Of a stretch of 64,000 bases of DNA, positions 1 to 10,900 are shown piece by piece. The position numbers and the translations under genes were made by a program. This stretch comes from Branchiostoma floridae. Lineage: Eukaryota; Chordata; Leptocardii; Amphioxiformes; Branchiostomatidae. The DNA lies in NCBI RefSeq assembly GCF_000003815.2, contig NC_049985.1, positions 22,484,067 to 22,548,066 of the forward strand, in the 5' to 3' direction. Within the stretch, counting starts at the first letter, position 1. Each line of letters begins with the position of its first letter. The notes beneath the pieces were generated by a model. That model saw only the letters and a program-made list of their open reading frames with translations, was not told the origin of the DNA and did not search any database.

Positions 1-2470
1 TTCTACAGCCTAAAGCTACCTAGCATACCTCTGCGCCAAACGAAATGCATCTATGTCAGTTGAAAACAACCAGTATACGGGTGACAGTGGTAGTATTTTA
101 AAAGGCAATGATTCCCGACCTGTTCTCACCGCACCAGAAGCATATCAGCAGCCAATCCTGCTAAATTACTGTAGATGCAGAGCATCAGTCTTCTGGGTTG
201 AAATTTGTGATGGAATAAAGTCTGTAAAGAAAAGGTCATAGTTACGACTGCATGCTATTTCACTTGTCTCAAAGACCGTTAAATTCTACAACCTATCTAC
301 ACACAATCTCTGAGTCTAACGTGTTACATCTATGTCTGTTTCCCGAGAAAAAAACAGTGTACGGGTGACAGCAGTAGTCTATTAACAGATAATGATTCTC
401 GACCTGTTCTCGCTAGAAGCACAATCATAAGCCGATCTTGCTATTACTGTAGAGGCAGAGCATCATTCTTCTGGGTTGAAAATTGCGATGGAATTAAGTC
501 TGTAAGGTAAAGGTCGTAGTTACAACCAAAAGCCATTTTACTTTTCTCAATGACCATTCAATTATGTAACATACGATTGCCAACTAGTAAACTTCTGTAG
601 CCTATAGTGATATTTTGTATCCTAAAGCTACGTAAATAGTGGTATTCTGTAACCTACGTTAGTTAACTAGTGATATTATGTAACCTTTATAGCTAAATAA
701 TGACATCATATAACATATAGGTTACAAGTAAAATTCTAAAAGTTAACCAGTGATATTCTGTTACCTACAGCTACCTAGTGGTATTTAGCAACCTATAGAA
801 TACTATTGGTACTCCGTAACCTATAGCTAACTAGTAACGTTCTGTAATCTATAGCTAACAAGAAAGATTCTGTAACCTATATCTAGTAAGTGATATTCTA
901 CACCCTCTTGATTGCTAGCGTACTGGGCACAAAGCATCATTGACATATTATATATATGGCCGTTGCCCGAGAAACAAGCTTTGCACGGGAGAGAGCACTA
1001 GTCTATTCACGGACAATGTTTCCCGACCTCTACTCGCCCGGAAAACAATCATCGGGTGATCTTGGCATTATTACTGTAGTGACTGTCCATACATCTTCTT
1101 TGTTCGACTTAGTGATGGACTAGGGGCTGTAAAGTGCAAAAGTCAAGGCTACAACTGCAACCCAGTAACAACTGCAAGCCATCTTACGTGCTCAATGAGC
1201 ATTCAATTCTGTAACATATTGGTAACTAGTGATTGGTTTATGCATATATTGTTTCGGTCTACCACGTAGCAGCCATTAATAGTCCTACTGATCTTTTAGC
1301 GACTCAAATCGTGTCTCTCGCTATTATGCATTTTGTACCATCTAAACTTGTTTATATAGGGCTATAAGACTCATAAGGACTTTAAACTGTATCTGTGTTA
1401 TCTGTGTAAACGTTGTGTGACCCTTGCCTCTTCCCTCATGACTTCAATAAAAAGTGGCCTGCAGGCCGATTTGAGCTTTCATGAATAAACAAAGGTTCAA
1501 ACAAGCGGCGATTGCATCATCTGCTTCTGACGTCATGAAGCGGCTTAATGTCGTCTGACATTACTGTAGAGGCATGGCAGGTGGTTGACATTTATGACGG
1601 AATAAAGTCTGTAAAGCAAAGATCATAATTACAAATGCAAGCCATCCTACTTGTTCAATGACCGTCTAATTTTGTGAGTTAGTGATATTTTGTAATCTAT
1701 TATCAACTAGCGATGTTCTGTAAACTACGCTTGCTAACTAGCGATATTGTGTAACCTATGCTTGCTAACTCGCGATATTCTGTAACCTACGCTTGCTAAC
1801 TCGCGATATTCTGTAACCTTTACGCTTGNNNNNNNNNNNNNNNNNNNNNNNNNNNNNNNNNNNNNNNNNNNNNNNNNNNNNNNNNNNNNNNNNNNNNNNN
1901 NNNNNNNNNNNNNNNNNNNNNNNNNNNNNNNNNNNNNNNNNNNNNNNNNNNNNNNNNNNNNNNNNNNNNNNNNNNNNNNNNNNNNNNNNNNNNNNNNNNN
2001 NNNNNNNNNNNNNNNNNNNNNNNNNNNNNNNNNNNNNNNNNNNNNNNNNNNNNNNNNNNNNNNNNNNNNNNNNNNNNNNNNNNNNNNNGCTTGTTATAAC
2101 TCGCGATATTCTGTAACATACGCTTCCCAACTAGCGATATTCTGTAACTTACGCTTGTTAATAACTGGCACACAATTTCTGACGTGTGATACCTATGTAT
2201 GATGCCATAGAAACACACATTGTACGAGTCTATTAAGAGACGATAATTCTTGACCTCTTCTCAACAGGAGCACAATCATCGGCCGATCTTCCTAGTTGAA
2301 ATGAGCGATGGACTAGAGTCTGTCAAACAAAAGTCAATGTTACAACTGCAAGCTGGTTACAACTGTAAGCCATGTAACATACTCAAAGAGCGTTTAATTC
2401 TATTCGTTAAGAGTGACTATTTTATACACAAAATATTTTGGTTTACCACTTTACCATGTAGCAGCCATAA
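1..2470. repeat. Satellite region with nested tandem repeats
   Basis: Two repeat orders are seen. A block of about 200 bp (key words GACCTGTTCTC, ATTACTGTAGA, TCTTCTGGGTTGAAA, GGAATAAAGTCTGTAAAG) recurs near 82-290, 356-575, 955-1215, 1545-1675 and 2220-2415. Between them lie minisatellites of about 30 bp (GATATTCTGTAACCTA with GCTAACTAG) at about 590-900 and 1675-2165. No gene was seen. Confidence 0.8.
1829..2088. other. Assembly gap (260 N) within minisatellite
   Basis: Unknown bases; both edges are the same 30-bp minisatellite, so the array is of uncertain length. Confidence 0.99.
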
Positions 2471-4559
2471 ATAATCCTACTGAACTTTTAGCGGCTCGAA
2501 GCGGCGATTGCATCATCTGCTTCTGACAGGCAAGCTATTAAGATATGAAGGCCAACATGAGGCGGCTAAATGCCGTCTGGCAAATTACGACCCCTTAAGA
2601 AGACATCTTAGTAACGTTAATAGGGCCATTACAGAAGCCAGCCATAAAATATACGTCTGTGACTCGTTATCTCACCATATGTCCATGCGGTAATAATGGT
2701 TCAGGCTACTCATAATGGGCTTTAGGGCAGTGAAATATATTGCTCAGTTGATGGTCTTTCTGTCAGCATGTGAAATAAAGAACCAGCCATGGTTAGGTTC
2801 GCCACGTTCACATGTTTCATAAGTCAATTGCTCAACCTTTAGGAAGCTTGAAAAGACATCGCAGCCAGCATAAGAAAAGAAGCACAATATTCTATTGTTC
2901 TCCATCGTCAAATTGGTTTTGCTAATAAACTAAGTCTTTACTAGAGTCGCGTGCCCATAAACTAGTGGCAAAGTTTTAGAAATCACATTTATGCATCGTT
3001 TCACTCTACCATATACTACATTCTTGAATTTTTACATTAAGACATTGGCCGGCCGTTTGTTTTCCAGTTACTTCTAGGACTAAGATTGTACCCATGGCTT
3101 TTGAACATTACGATACTCTTATGGATTCAAAATTGCACATGTATGGATTTTGGTATCCATTCAGTGGGCAGGTTAACTTTTTTCAACTCTATGAACCCTG
3201 ACGTATTCAAGCAGTAGAACTTTGTTGGGAAAAATCCTCGCGAAAGTTTGATCCACCTCTACAGAAATCGATCGATATTCTATAGTTTGTGAAGCGCACT
3301 GCTGAATGTTCTGAACCCTGACCTATTCAACCTTCAGAGCCCGGCTGGGGAAAATGCTAGCAAAAATTGGAGCCAGCTCTCTTGAATCGATAGCAGACAA
3401 TTGAGGGAGCACGCAGCTGAGGATGATCTCTCTCTCTCTCTCTCTCTCTGTCTTTCTCTTTCTCTTCCTATCTCTATCTCTCTTTTTTTCGTGGCAAAGT
3501 CTTAGAAGCTGACAATAACAGCCTGCCAATTTCTTCTGTCCCTTGCCAGCTTTCTGTGCCCCCCCCCCAAAGTTGTACCCCAGTTCTCTTAGTAGGCCTC
3601 CGTAAATGATCTTTACCTCATATTATACCCAAATCACCGAACGATGTCTGAAGAATGCGGCCTTTTTGACAAATTGCAGCGGGGATAGTTAGAATGGGGC
3701 GTTTATCGCGCTGGGAAATGCTGTTTTAATGGAGACATTGATGTTAGAATGTCTTGGGAGAGATAGTTTGTCTCGCAAGGATTCGCAAAGTGAGGGGTCT
3801 TTAATCACATTTGTAAATGGGTCGTTGATTGCAGCAACAATCATGTCAGAGCAAAATAGGAATTGGAGCAAAAGCCACCTATACACTACCAGGACCGTTC
3901 AGTTACAACGTATTGCTGCGCGTAGTGATTATGTCCAATACCCAATATTTAACGCTTTGCTAAACGCTCGAATTGGTCGTTAACCGAGGATCATAAAACT
4001 GTAACTGGTCAGCCAAATACATCGATGGCGTCGTTATTGGCATGTAGCCTAAAGGAGAGTGTTTTGAATAAACGAAGTTGAAATGCTGTTATTAGGTTTA
4101 CGGCGGAAGCACTTGTCCGTTTTGCCTGCTTTTGTCTCGATATCTTTTAAAGCTACATTGCCAGCATAAGATCCTTCCCCGTCTTCTGCCAGCCACATGG
4201 GGTACTTTGAAAAATGTACCTGTCTTTCCAGCTTACATCTCTTAGTGATTATTTATCACTTCTGTGCAGCATTTCCGGATATCACGGTACCTCCAGGAGT
4301 GCCTACATTAATGGATCTTCCTCGGCACTCGCTTACCGGATTTTAGGACGGATTTCTTGCTCGTCAAGTCCTTGGTACTACTTTCCGGGGAATCCCCACT
4401 TAATCATCATTGTCTTACACCTCTGGGTCTTTAGGGATGTCCTTGAACACAAGTTCTGTCTTTGCTTAGCTTTCTTTCTGTCGTATTTAATCTCCTGATA
4501 CGTACTGTTGTAGCAGTCATCGAACGGGCTGTTTATTATTTGGGGGAGGGGGGGTAGCT
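2471..4559. other. Non-coding stretch left of the exon array
   Basis: No convincing gene. A near-pure pyrimidine run (TC)n lies at about 3427-3490. An imperfect direct repeat of roughly 130 bp (key words GAACCCTGAC, TATTCAA, GGGAAAA, ATCGAT) covers about 3185-3385. First exons of gene A could lie here or further left but were not recognised. Confidence 0.5.
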
Positions 4560-4672
4560 GGTTCGCGATTTTCAACGTTCGGAGGCAACTCCTTTCCACG
4601 GCAAACTTCCCTCCTTGGCAAACTCCCTCTCCTGGTATAAGAGAACCTAGCCAACGTTGAAAATCGCGAACC
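4560..4672. repeat. Perfect 20-bp inverted repeat
   Basis: GGTTCGCGATTTTCAACGTT at 4560-4579 is repeated exactly in reverse complement at 4653-4672, with 73 bp between. It may be the ends of a small foldback element. Confidence 0.8.
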
Positions 4673-5034
4673 GGCAAAGGGGGCCTTAGCGAGTGAGGCC
4701 GTCCAGTTTGTCACAGCTGCAGAGCATATTCTCGTTGATTTGAAGGCCTGCATTTCCTACCACCAACGCGGCGACAATCAGGCTACGATTTACTCCCACG
4801 ACCTTCTGACCTAAAGTGGTGTTACTGACCGATGAAGCACAGCAAGTGACCATTGTCGGATCTGGCGGATTGCCAGAGTTTGAGATCCCGGGGAGTGTGT
4901 ATGGTTGATGACGAATTCTCCCACACGACGGGAATCGATGTACCATGTCCATGTAATGTACAAGTCTACATACCGCAATGGTCAATACATCAAGCCGCTC
5001 TTGCATAGTCGACAGGTCCTATTGTACGTGTGTA

Positions 5035-5130
5035 CGTAAAGATGCAATGACTGCACACTCACTGCACTTGCGTCAATCTTGCGTCACTGCTGGGTTCAAA
5101 AGATTGCGTATTTTGTCGTCTTCTAAGTTT
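5035..5130 (-). mobile_element. MITE fragment, same family as 7999-8246
   Basis: Contains CACTTGCGTCAATCTTGCG and the internal word ATTTTGTCGTCTTCTAAG in the orientation opposite to the 7999-8246 copy. Only one end is present. Confidence 0.6.
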
Positions 5131-5139
5131 TTTTTTTTT

Positions 5140-5290
5140 ATTCCGCTGACGTTTTGGTAACATTTTGTCCCTTTCCTCAGGGAAATTCAGACTGATTTAC
5201 ATTATACTGCAGCATAGGTGTCGCTGCTTACAGTTGTGGTCTTAAACACTAAGTATTTACATACATAGTTAATGTTGCATTAACAATGCA
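5140..5290. repeat. Dispersed repeat (copies at 27030-27130 and 63560-63665)
   Basis: Shared words are GACGTTTTGG, CCTTTCCTCAGGG, CTGCAGCATAGGTGTCGCTG, CTTACA and TGTGGTC. The copy at 63560 has the same orientation; the one at 27030-27130 is reversed. Reverse-complemented, each has a CTGAGGA..AAAAC core. Confidence 0.75.
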
Positions 5291-6011
5291 ATCCCAAACG
5301 TAAAGGAAAATTCCACACATACATTTTGTCAATCACAGTGTTATACGCTGAGTGAAGAATGTAGTTATGATAACAGTACAATGATTGCCAAGAATGCGGT
5401 CCCAAACGTGACTAATTAAATGTATTCACGGATGGGAAAGAAAATAGGTTCATCGATGGGCCTTTCCTATACACAGGTATAATATATCACACTTGACCTA
5501 GAACTCACTGACACGCCATTTCAATCTTCGAGCCAGATTCTGAACGCTCTAATGATTTTATTCCCAAGTTGAACATGCACCGGATGCCTTTTTCCAGAAA
5601 CCACCACGTACTGGATTTTTTCCTGATCTAGGAGGACTATTACGCGCCTGACAGAGTTCCACAATGCCATAGAGGAGGAAAACATGGGATTATAGTGAAT
5701 CATAAGGCTATTACGTAGGCATCATTAGAATCCACCTGTCACCAACTCGTATTAGCCTGGCTCATCAAAACAAGGCCGTCTTCACTCAGCGTATAACAAT
5801 GTGATTGTACTATGGCAATTGGGCAGAAAAGGACCACCTGCGCAACATCTTGAAAAACAGAATTAACAGAAAGGTTGTAGATTATCAAGAAAATGAAGTA
5901 TGAACCAAATCTTATTGGAAGTTTGAACCAAAAGTTGTAGGGGTGCAGTTTTTTTCTCCTCCATGGAAAATGAAGGTAGTTTTTGACCTGACTGTACATG
6001 TGTACCAATGT

Positions 6012-6250
6012 GTTTCAGGATATTTGTAGTCAGCATGACTAACTTTAGAAATTTATGATAGATTGTGATGATCTTTGGTATGTTGGTGGTGGTAGCGAGA
6101 CGAAGGTTGAAGTGGATTTTGGGGGCCCCTGGTGTTTGACCTAGGTACTGCATCATAACTTCCGGGTTTTGTATACTAATATTTTGTCTTGGACGTGCTA
6201 AGTTCTTGATTTTTGCTGGTGGTAGACGGATCTTGATATGCAATGCAGAA
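6012..6250 (-). repeat. Dispersed repeat, related to 42690-42830
   Basis: Shares the pattern ATGATCTTTGG.ATG, GACGAAGGT, GATTTTGGGGGCCCC with a stretch at 42690-42830. Origin unknown. Confidence 0.4.
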
Positions 6251-6603
6251 ATTATGTAGGTTTAGGGACCCAGCAGCTTTCTCTGGAACTTCAGGGCATT
6301 TTTAACACCATTTTCAAAGAGAATAACTGAACGAAGGATGTCCATGATATTTGATAAGGCACTGTATGCAAATAGTTGAGACAGAGATGTACACATAGAA
6401 ATGTGAATTATGCTCATTTATTATTCAATTTACATACTGAATGAAGACATTTTGTGTTTCTAGTTTTTTTCTTTAGAAATGGATGATAAAGTAAATGATT
6501 TTTTCACAATGAAGCGTGTTTATGAGTACTTCTCAACGTATAAAATATATTATCATATTCTAAAGTGAAAATACAACTTATTTGTCTTTCACCTCATTTT
6601 TAG

Positions 6604-7719
6604 TTTGCTCGAGATTTGGCAGAAGAGATGACAGCGCGTACCCCATTTTGGCATGAACGACTTTGCTTCCATGAGCACCATATGCAATCCTGCTGTAGCA
6701 GGCTACCGATGCAGTACATCACACCAGCTACCTGCTTATTATAATTCATCTCAACCACTAACTTTTTCTGCTTTTGCTTCTCGTTTTTTTAAGTTTGCTC
6801 GAGATTTGGCAGGAGTGGTGACGGAGTGTACGCCATTTTCGGCATAAACGACTAGTTCTCGTGTTATCTCGCGAGATCGAAGCTAGGTCATTCTCCGTGA
6901 GCAAGATGGACTTTCAGCCATCACACCAGCTACCTGCTCATCTCAAAAACTAACTGTTTTGCTTTTCTTCTGTTTCCGCAGTGTGCTCGAGATTCGGGAG
7001 AAGTGGTGACGGAGTGTGTGCCATTTTCGGCATGAACGACTTTGCCTCCATGAGCACGATGCAGTCCTACTGCAGCAGTCTCCAAGTACCGTACATCACC
7101 ACGCGCTTCCCGCCCATCTCCAACACATCTAACGTCTCTCTTCCGTTCTCTTTCCGTAGTGTGCTCAAGATTTGGCAGGAGTGGGGACAGAGTGTACGCC
7201 ATTTTCTGCATAAACGACTAGTTCTCGTGTTCTCTCGCGAGATCGAAACAAGGTAATCCTCCGTGAGCAATATGGACTGTCAGCCATCGCACCAGCTACC
7301 AACTCATTTAAAACACTAACGTTTTTGCTTTTCCTTCTGTTTCCGTAGTGTGCTCGAGATTTGGCAGGAGTGGTGACGGAGTGTACGCCATTTTCGGCAT
7401 GAACGACTTTGCCTCCATGAGTACAATGCAGTCCTTCTGCAGTAGTCTCCAAGTACCGTACATCACCACGAGCTATCCGCCCGTCTCCAACACCTCTAAC
7501 GTCTCTGTTTCCTTCTCGTTTCTTAGTGTGCTCGAGATTTGGCAAAATCGGTGACGGAGTGCACGCCTTTTTTTGGCATGAACGACTAGTTCTCGTGTTC
7601 CCCCGCGAGATCGAGACTAGGTAATTCTCCGTGAGCAAGATGGACTGTCAGCCATCACACCATCTACCTGCTCATCTCAAACTCATGTAACTCATTTCCT
7701 CTTCCTTCTCGTTCCGCAG
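6604..7719 (+). repeat. Tandem array of six partial copies of gene A's exon start
   Basis: Copies of the first 60-145 bp of exon 7720-7977 start at 6604, 6794, 6982, 7160, 7349 and 7527, each after a pyrimidine tract and AG (AAG in the second). Copies at 6982 and 7349 stay open through [11 protein letters not shown] and then run directly into the next copy's intron tail with no donor. Copies at 6794, 7160 and 7527 diverge after GGCAT(A/G)AACGA into a fragment of the TCTCGCGAGA element and hit a stop there. The real period is therefore a dimer of about 370 bp. These look like non-functional exon fragments, though their acceptors may still be recognised. Confidence 0.85.
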
Positions 7720-7977
7720 TGTGCTCGAGATTCGGTAGAAGTGGTGACGGAGTGTATGCCATTTTCGGCATGAACGACTTTGCCTCCATGAGCACGATGC
7801 AGTCGTACTGCAGCAGCCTCCAAGTACCGTACATCACCACGAGCTACCCGCCCATCACCAACACCTCAACCAGCTTCGTCCTCAGCATCAGGCCCAACAT
7901 CGTGCCGGCCGTCTATGAGGTCATTCGCAAACGATACAAATGGAGGATGTTCACCTACCTGTACGATGACGCTGAAG
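7720..7977 (+). CDS. Gene A exon: amino-terminal domain, first visible exon
   Basis: Begins after acceptor CGCAG with the last two bases of a codon, then reads [20 protein letters not shown] and continues to YLYDDAEG at donor AAG/GTAAG. This aligns with the vertebrate GluA segment C-S-x-F...GVYAIFG...YLYD, the Venus-flytrap-like domain used for subunit assembly. It is the only copy of the six- or seven-fold repeated exon start that reaches a proper donor. The preceding exon, needed to complete its split first codon, was not located. Confidence 0.9.
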
Positions 7978-10900
7978 GTAAGATTGATGCTGACAGAAGG
8001 TGCACTATCAACACACTTGCGCCAAACTTGCATCATTGTGGGGTTCGTTCACTACATCACTGTTGTGTTATTTTCTCCGATCTTTTTCATAATTTAAATG
8101 TTGCGTAATACTTATGAGTATGACTTAGAAGACGACAAAATACACAAAAAGTTAAAAAAGATTCGTTCTTTATCTCTGAAATATGTTGATTTTCTTTCGA
8201 GCCCCGCAGTGACGCAAGCTTGACGCAAGTGCAGTGAGAGTGTACCTAGAGATGTATATTTTAGCATCACTGCTACCACATACAGGGTAAAGTATCAAGG
8301 GAAGGAGAATCAAGGAAAGGAACTGTAAAACTAGAAACCCACTTTACCGACTTATTGAACGACCCGTTTCTTTGCTCTCATTCCATCTATCAATCTTTGA
8401 CCGTTAGAAGATCTGGCAACTTGTTTTCCCCAACATTTTTCATGTTCTCCGTTTTTCTTTCTAATGTTTCCCTTTGTACCGTGTTTGTCCATTCTTTGAT
8501 ATTACCATCCCATCTTTTTCGTTGCCTTACCTTCGTTCTTTTTATTCGGACGATGTCTTGAATTCCATATTGTTTTCGACAACTCCCAATGAACGAGGCT
8601 CATGACCATTTTTATGTTCCTAAATTTTTATGACTATGGTCTTCGTAAGGACTGATGTTTTGTTCGACTCTATTGTGTACTTAAGTATTTGAGATGCGGC
8701 CTCTGTAAGTATTTCTGTTCATCAAGAACATAAAATTGCATAGAAAATAACAAATAACAAATATTTTCGCCATGTTACCTTTCAGTACCATTTCTTTATT
8801 TTTGCATATGGACTCTTCTGGCCTTGTATGCAATCAATATTGTTTCATATGTTTTTGTATGCTATATGATAAGACATGGATGTTGGTGACAAAGTATACT
8901 TGATTCGTAGATGACCACAACAGGCCTCTGGAAGTTTTTCAAAGAAAGTAGCTTTTTTCAAGCCATAAAGTAAAAAATCCTTTAACACTTCATTGGCCCA
9001 TGTGAGCGGGTATTTACTGGACGCGTTCTTAACTGAATCTGAGACTGTTTTACCCTTGACTTTATCATGTGAATATCATGCAAAAAGTACAACATAGACA
9101 ACAAGACACAAAAACTTAAAAAGATTTTTTTTTTCATCGATGAAATTCGTCGAGCGCTTTGACAAACCGTTCGAACGCAGCGACGCCGCAACCGTACCGC
9201 AGTTTCAGTGAGATACCCTAAAGTCCCCCAGCCATAAGATCCAGGCCTAACTTTCCGACCTAAGAGTTAAGACGTAAAGTAATCTGTTTCTCGACCTCTA
9301 AGATGCCCAAAAGGACACGTCTTTGATCCGTCTCCACAAATGGCGCCTAATGGTCTAAGATGTGCAGATATCTCCTTAATAGCATTCCACCCGATTCCAC
9401 CACAAAGGACCTCCCAGGACTCTTAGACCTAATGGAAATGCAACCTCGGGGTAGAAGGAGAAAAAAAAAAACTATTTCCCCTAACGTCTCTGCGTGATTT
9501 GTTGGGATCAACAGCTTGCTTCAATTTGGATACACTCTATCGCACGCTGGAATTTCCTGGTAGACTTTTTAGGGCAAAGGGCGAGCTCATGCTATGCCGG
9601 CACCTGAAAGTAAATCGACTTTCAGCACTTAGCCAATACTCTGTGTATCTCGTGCTAATCCTAAAAGTCTGACTTTCTATGATGAAGCACTTAGCAAGGA
9701 ATGATGTTTTTGATCTTAAGCCTTAATGTGATGCTCGGCTTTTGAGATTCGTCTTTGTTATTCGACCTCAAAGACCTTATCTTGCTAAGAAGTCACTTCA
9801 TACTAATGTCAGGCGCCCAGTCGATCAAAATGTTCTATAACTGTTAATGAGTACTATGCATGTAGATAGTACCGCTTTCAACTCCAAAGGGTTGATTCTT
9901 GGACTTACCGCCGTAAATGAAAGCAAGGTAGATTATTTCGCTAACCTTATGGTCGCATTGTGGTCTAGGGCGTGCCAATCTATTCCCTTGCTTTAGATGT
10001 TTCTTAGATGTCTAGAGCTATTTGAAGTTACCTACAACATTGTCATCAAGCAAAGTAGTGGAATTTTAACTAGATAGGTTTAAAGAACACTCGCAGCTAA
10101 ATGTTGTGCAAAGATGTACAAAGTTTAGGTAGGACAGGTGTTACCATGCTGCATGCATATGCCTGCGAAGCTGGTACGCCGAAGGGTGGTTAAAAGGCCA
10201 TGAAAGATACAAATACAGAACTTGATGTGTTGCGCCGAAAGGCGGTTATACTAGCTATATAATATATACAGATGCAACTACAGAGTTGCATACTTTTACG
10301 ATGCTGGTTACTATTATATCATAGACCGCTGTGTTTTAATCTACTAGTTACACGACTTTGTTTGAATAGAATTTTACAAGTCAAGAGTTGTTCGTTGCTT
10401 TTCTCAAACTTCCCCGTAAATATAGCCTTACGTCCCAATTGCCAGGAGTGCTGCTTCTCGATCACAAAAAAAGAGTAGGCGCCCATCCCGATGTGAGTGG
10501 ATCAAATCTTGAAGGCGTACATACATCTCCAAGCTTGTACCTAGTAGGCATTCGTCAGTCTTGCAAGACTATGAATACTAGTAGTACATACACATGATGT
10601 ACTTATTGTTGCTCTGTGACCGGAGGGTAACCTCCGGCGACAGAGCTTTAGTTTTGTCAACGTAACGCGCGTTCGCATCTGCATCTTTATGTCCCCCACT
10701 GCATGAAAAGCGAGATTTCCGGTACTTCCCAGGCAGGCACACGTCCGTAAAACTTGGCGCAGGCAGGCAGTGGGAAGGACTTTCCGGGTTCAGCGTGTGT
10801 ATACCGTTAATATCCTGCGTTCTCCTGCACAGTCGGCTGTGCGGTAATTCGCAGGCCCCGCACAGCGCGCGTGTTGCCACGCCGGGTAGATAACAATAAG

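Noticed and set aside
7165-7638. Open frame of 157 codons on the - strand
   Set aside because: Antisense of the tandem exon-fragment array; no independent coding evidence.
6604-7719. Alternative mutually exclusive exons of gene A
   Set aside because: The copies lack donor sites or hit in-frame stops, so they cannot be swapped for the real exon.
10578-10880. 100-codon open frame on the - strand
   Set aside because: It covers GC-rich repeat DNA resembling 13550-13800, with no recognisable domain.
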